This document shows, in pieces, positions 23,031 to 25,280 of a stretch of 25,280 nucleotides of DNA. The DNA lies in contig DASYVD010000113.1 of the NCBI GenBank assembly GCA_036000545.1, forward strand, positions 1-25,280, written 5' to 3'. The notes under the pieces were generated by a model. The model was not told the origin of the DNA. It did not search any database and saw only the letters and a list, made by a program, of their open reading frames with translations. Source of the stretch: DASYVD01 sp036000545 (GTDB lineage: Bacteria; Actinomycetota; UBA4738; CALAEC01). Position numbers and translations under genes: made by a program. How positions within the stretch are numbered: position 1 is the stretch's first letter; every line of letters starts with the position of its first letter.

Positions 23031-23714
23031 TCAGCGCCGCGGATACCGAGCCCGGAGGTCATCCACCAGGAGGGCCAGCTCCGACATCACGGCGTCGGTG
23101 ACCTTCCGCAGGGTCTCGGGATCCTCTTGGTTCTCCTCGTGCTCGGAGAGGTCGCGCGGGACGCCGGCCTTCACCCACACCGATATCCCCGGACGAAAGC
23201 TCTTACGGCCCAGGCGCTCAACGAACTGCGAGCCCCAGACGGCGATCGGGACAACCGGGACGCCGGACGCCAAGGTCAGCCGGGCGATGCCGGTCTTCGC
23301 CGCCATCGGGGTGAGGTCGCCGTTCCTTGTCACGGTGCCCTCCGGGTAGACCACCACGACTTCCCCCTCCCGGAGCGAGCGCATCGCCGCATCTACGGGC
23401 GCCGACTCGCCGGAGCCGCGGCGGACGGGGATCTGCCGCGCCCCCTGGAGGACGCGGCGGAGGAGCGGGTTTCGGTACAGCTCGCTCTTGGCCAGGAACC
23501 GCGGCCGGCGACCCGCCTTCTCCAGGAAGAACGCGTGGGCCAGCGGGTCGAAATGGGAGATGTGGTTGGCGGCCACAAGGACCGGCCCTTCCGCCGGCAC
23601 GTTGGACAGGCCCTCGAACCGCCATCGGAACCACACGGTGAGTGGCGGGATGAGGACGCTCTCGGCAAACCGCATCCAGGGCTCGCGCCGTCTGGGCAAC
23701 CTTCCTCCTCGCAT
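23031..23714 (-). CDS. 1-acyl-glycerol-3-phosphate acyltransferase (PlsC family)
   Basis: 227 residues. PlsC enzymes add the second acyl chain to make phosphatidic acid at the membrane. Seen: the catalytic H-x4-D in NHISHFD, RFLAKSELYRNPLLRRVL, GARQIPVRRG, and VVVYPEGTVTR (the EGT acceptor-binding motif). Start chosen is ATG 23712-23714 with GAGG close by and a TAGAAT promoter element further up; ATG 23673-23675 is an alternative. The open frame extends upstream only as a mirror of the divergent cofC gene. Confidence 0.92.
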   Translation of the reverse strand: MRGGRLPRRREPWMRFAESVLIPPLTVWFRWRFEGLSNVPAEGPVLVAANHISHFDPLAHAFFLEKAGRRPRFLAKSELYRNPLLRRVLQGARQIPVRRGSGESAPVDAAMRSLREGEVVVVYPEGTVTRNGDLTPMAAKTGIARLTLASGVPVVPIAVWGSQFVERLGRKSFRPGISVWVKAGVPRDLSEHEENQEDPETLRKVTDAVMSELALLVDDLRARYPRR

Positions 23715-23733
23715 GGGCCTCGAGCGCCTCGCA

Positions 23734-23739
23734 ATTCTA
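23734..23739 (-). promoter_or_regulatory. plsC -10 element
   Basis: TAGAAT on the minus strand, five of six consensus matches, 19 bases before the chosen ATG. Confidence 0.45.
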
Positions 23740-23795
23740 GGGGCGGGCTTCCGGCGGGACCACCGCAGATGCGTGTGGAGGACCCCGGGAGGGTC

Positions 23796-23801
23796 TAGCA
23801 T
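23796..23801 (+). promoter_or_regulatory. Possible cofC -10 element
   Basis: TAGCAT ends nine bases before the cofC ATG, and no Shine-Dalgarno sequence lies between. The leader would be absent or two to three bases long. Confidence 0.4.
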
Positions 23802-23810
23802 TACGGCCCC

Positions 23811-24452
23811 ATGCGCGTCATCGCCGTGCCGGTGAAGTCGCTGGAGCGAGCAAAGAGCCGCCTGGCTCAGGTCCTGACGCCGCTCGAGCGCGCGGCCCTC
23901 ACCCTGGCGATGCTGGAGGACGTCCTGGACGCCTGCCTGGGGATGCCGGGCTGGCAAACGTGGGTCGTCTCTCCCGACGAGTCCGTGCTGGAGGTGTCGG
24001 CGCGTCGTCGGGCCCGGCCGATCGTGGAGGAGAAAGCCGGCCTGGCGGCGGCGATCCGCCAGGTGCAGGAGGAGACGGCCGGCGCCGACGCACTCGCGGT
24101 GGTCCTCGGCGACCTGCCGCTTCTGACCGCGGAGTCCCTGGGCCGGGTCCTCCGCACCCTGGGCCCGGTGGTGGCCGCCCCCTCTGCCTCCGAGGAGGGG
24201 ACCAACGTGCTCCTCCGGCGCCCCCCCATGGTGATCCCGGCCCGCTTCGGCACCAACTCCTTCCGCAAACACCGAGAGGCGGCCGAGCTCAAGGATCTCC
24301 CGTTCGCGGTGGTCCACGCGCCCGAGCTGGCCTTCGACCTCGACACACCGGACGACATCGCCCAGCTGCTCGAGTGGAGGCGGGGGAGCCGGACCCGCGA
24401 GGGTTGCCTAGAGATGGGACTCGCGGACAGACTGAACCTCAGGACGCCGTAG
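23811..24452 (+). CDS. cofC: 2-phospho-L-lactate (or PEP) guanylyltransferase CofC/FbiD
   Basis: 213 residues. CofC activates 2-phospholactate or phosphoenolpyruvate with GTP for coenzyme F420 synthesis. Seen: MRVIAVPVKSLERAKSRL at the start (nucleotide-binding), ALAVVLGDLPLLT (metal/nucleotide site), EGTNVLL, ARFGTNSFRKH and AFDLDTPDDI near the C-terminus, the family pattern. The other F420 genes are not in the window, but an F420-type oxidoreductase is (6734-7690). It is followed after 12 bases by a cold-shock-fold gene. Confidence 0.92.
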   Translation: MRVIAVPVKSLERAKSRLAQVLTPLERAALTLAMLEDVLDACLGMPGWQTWVVSPDESVLEVSARRRARPIVEEKAGLAAAIRQVQEETAGADALAVVLGDLPLLTAESLGRVLRTLGPVVAAPSASEEGTNVLLRRPPMVIPARFGTNSFRKHREAAELKDLPFAVVHAPELAFDLDTPDDIAQLLEWRRGSRTREGCLEMGLADRLNLRTP

Positions 24453-24464
24453 GAGCAGAGCGAC

Positions 24465-24674
24465 GTGCCGCAGGGGACGATCAAGTCCTACGACATCGAG
24501 AACCGTACCGGGGTCCTGCTCACCGACGACGAGCAGGAGATCCACATCGACCCGACGTCCGTGGAGGGCTCGGGCATCCGGTATCTGCGCATCGGCCAAC
24601 GAGTGAAGTTCGACGTGGCCGACGAGGGCGGGAAGAAGATTGCCCGGTCACTCAAGATCGTGACCTTCGACTAG
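24465..24674 (+). CDS. Cold-shock-domain-like protein
   Basis: 69 residues, the size of a single cold-shock (OB-fold) domain. GTIKSYDIENRTGVLLTDD replaces the canonical K-W-F-N and K-G-F-G-F-I RNA-binding strands, IHIDPTS stands for the second RNA-binding motif, and GQRVKFDVADEGGKKIARSLK is the usual C-terminal pair of strands. The aromatic nucleic-acid-stacking residues are largely missing, so binding may be weaker or different. GTG start with AGGAG nine bases upstream. Its 3' end overlaps the convergent HU gene by 23 bases. Confidence 0.82.
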   Translation: MPQGTIKSYDIENRTGVLLTDDEQEIHIDPTSVEGSGIRYLRIGQRVKFDVADEGGKKIARSLKIVTFD

Positions 24675-24981
24675 CCTTCTTGGCCGCTGGAGGCTTCCGG
24701 GTCCGTCCACCGGAAACCGCCTGCTTGAATGCCGTTCCCGGCCGGAACGAAGGGACTCGCCGGGCCGGGATCCGAACCTGGTCACCGGTACGAGGGTTCC
24801 GCCCAACCCGCGGGCGGCGCTGCTGGCGCTCGAAGGTCCCGAACCCCACCAGGGCGACCCGCTTGCCCCGAGAGACCGACACTTTGATGACCTCGGTGGC
24901 GGTGTCAACGACCCGGGCCACATCGGCCCTGGCCAGGCCGGTGCGATCCGAGACCTCGGCGACCAGCTCGTTCTTGTTCAC
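24652..24981 (-). CDS. hup: HU-family DNA-binding protein
   Basis: 109 residues. HU bends and compacts DNA as a dimer. Seen: NKNELVAEVSDRTGL at the start, VALVGFGTFE, and the DNA-inserting arm RVGRNPRTGDQVRIPARRVPSFRPG. A short basic tail (RTRKPPAAKKASRRSRS) extends beyond the bacterial HU core, a reduced version of actinobacterial tails. Start GTG 24979-24981 gives the normal M-N-K-x-E-L N-terminus with GGGAGG directly upstream; an ATG at 25012-25014 would add 11 residues. Confidence 0.93.
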   Translation of the reverse strand: MNKNELVAEVSDRTGLARADVARVVDTATEVIKVSVSRGKRVALVGFGTFERQQRRPRVGRNPRTGDQVRIPARRVPSFRPGTAFKQAVSGGRTRKPPAAKKASRRSRS

Positions 24982-25113
24982 ACCCTCCCCCCGTGAGCTT
25001 GGTCTGCCCGGCATCGGCAACCGTAGCCTTCGCCGGACACAAAGGAATTCCTGCAGTGGTTCGCCGGATCGAACGCCAATTCCTGCTGACGGTCAAGCCG
25101 CCCAACCGTGTGG

Positions 25114-25119
25114 TACAAA
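25114..25119 (+). promoter_or_regulatory. Possible tRNA promoter -10
   Basis: TACAAA lies 10 bases before the tRNA-Gln gene. No good -35 at the right distance; weak evidence. Confidence 0.3.
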
Positions 25120-25129
25120 GGGTGGCTGA

Positions 25130-25200
25130 TGGGTCGTGGGGTAACGGTAGCCCGGCTGACTCTGGATCAGCTAGTCCTGGTTCGAATCCAGGCGACCCAG
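25130..25200 (+). tRNA. tRNA-Gln (anticodon CTG)
   Basis: A full cloverleaf can be folded: acceptor TGGGTCG with CGACCCA, anticodon stem GCTGA/TCAGC around loop CTCTGGA (anticodon CTG, reading CAG), and T arm CCTGG-TTCGAAT-CCAGG. Discriminator base G; CCA is not encoded. The U1-A72 acceptor pair is typical of bacterial tRNA-Gln. Confidence 0.95.
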
Positions 25201-25206
25201 CTTGTT

Positions 25207-25279
25207 GGTCCCTTCGTCTAGAGGCCCAGGACACCACCCTCTCAAGGTGGAGACACGGGTTCGAATCCCGTAGGGACCA
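25207..25279 (+). tRNA. tRNA-Glu (anticodon CTC)
   Basis: Acceptor GGTCCCT pairs with AGGGACC, anticodon stem CCACC/GGTGG holds loop CTCTCAA (anticodon CTC, reading GAG), and the T arm is ACGGG-TTCGAAT-CCCGT. Discriminator A; CCA is not encoded. It follows tRNA-Gln by six bases, so both are probably one transcript. Confidence 0.96.
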
Positions 25280-25280
25280 C

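Noticed and set aside
22157..23101. 314-codon plus-strand frame opposite the PLP enzyme
   Set aside because: Mirrors a well-supported gene and has no recognisable domain.
1..25280. CRISPR array, insertion sequence, prophage or integrase attachment site
   Set aside because: No regularly spaced repeats, transposase or integrase motifs. The tRNA genes at the right edge could serve as attachment sites but no integrase or partial tRNA duplicate is visible.

Overview
The window is a gene-dense, high-GC chromosomal stretch with almost no intergenic space. Gene content and order point to an actinobacterium-like organism, probably outside the well-known Streptomyces and Mycobacterium groups. The evidence is the core order recG, rsmD, coaD, a SepIVA-like coiled-coil gene, yceD, rpmF, rnc, mutM; an F420 biosynthesis gene (cofC) plus an F420-type LLM oxidoreductase; a stand-alone Lrp/AsnC ligand-binding (RAM) protein; many GTG/TTG starts; and several starts that look leaderless, with a TAnnnT-like hexamer 6-7 nt before the ATG. 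The phosphoenolpyruvate carboxykinase is of the ATP type, which hints at a deeper-branching lineage. Nothing in the window looks like a plasmid, phage, insertion sequence or CRISPR array.

Region 1 (1-8400, minus strand) is one long co-directional block read from right to left: vapB, vapC, an LLM oxidoreductase, a SAM methyltransferase, rsmD, coaD, the SepIVA-like gene, yceD, rpmF, rnc, mutM and a PAS-GGDEF-EAL protein. Most junctions overlap by 1-4 bases, so translation is probably coupled. A type II toxin-antitoxin pair heads a train of housekeeping genes (16S rRNA methylation, CoA synthesis, ribosomal protein L32, RNase III, base-excision repair), and a perfect inverted repeat lies over the antitoxin promoter and start.

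Region 2 (8496-14320): recG on the minus strand diverges from a plus-strand run of a TlpA-like lipoprotein, a SpoIID-domain envelope protein, an MscS channel, rpmB (L28) and a small unknown protein. Region 3 (14353-18087): thiL and thiD (thiamine pyrophosphate synthesis) on the minus strand diverge from an atypical dodecin and pckA on the plus strand.

Region 4 (18129-20623): a minus-strand operon of a 50-residue basic protein, a phosphoribosyltransferase, a three-helix membrane protein and an orphan protein in AT-richer DNA diverges from the RAM protein gene. A zinc-ribbon protein gene follows; its 3' half overlaps, tail to tail, an open frame for a receiver-domain protein. Region 5 (20682-23810): ddl, a Cys/Met-metabolism PLP enzyme and a PlsC-type acyltransferase on the minus strand. 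Region 6 (23811-25280): cofC and a cold-shock-fold protein on the plus strand, an HU gene converging on them with overlapping 3' ends, then tRNA-Gln(CTG) and tRNA-Glu(CTC).

I do not see a clearly new multi-gene defence or mobile system. The points that deserve a second look are the MutM whose catalytic N-terminal proline is replaced by the initiator methionine, the clamp-binding-like peptide in a RecG insertion, the toxin-antitoxin pair upstream of essential genes, the dodecin without its flavin-stacking tryptophan, the divergent PckA, and the small uncharacterised operon at 18129-19537.
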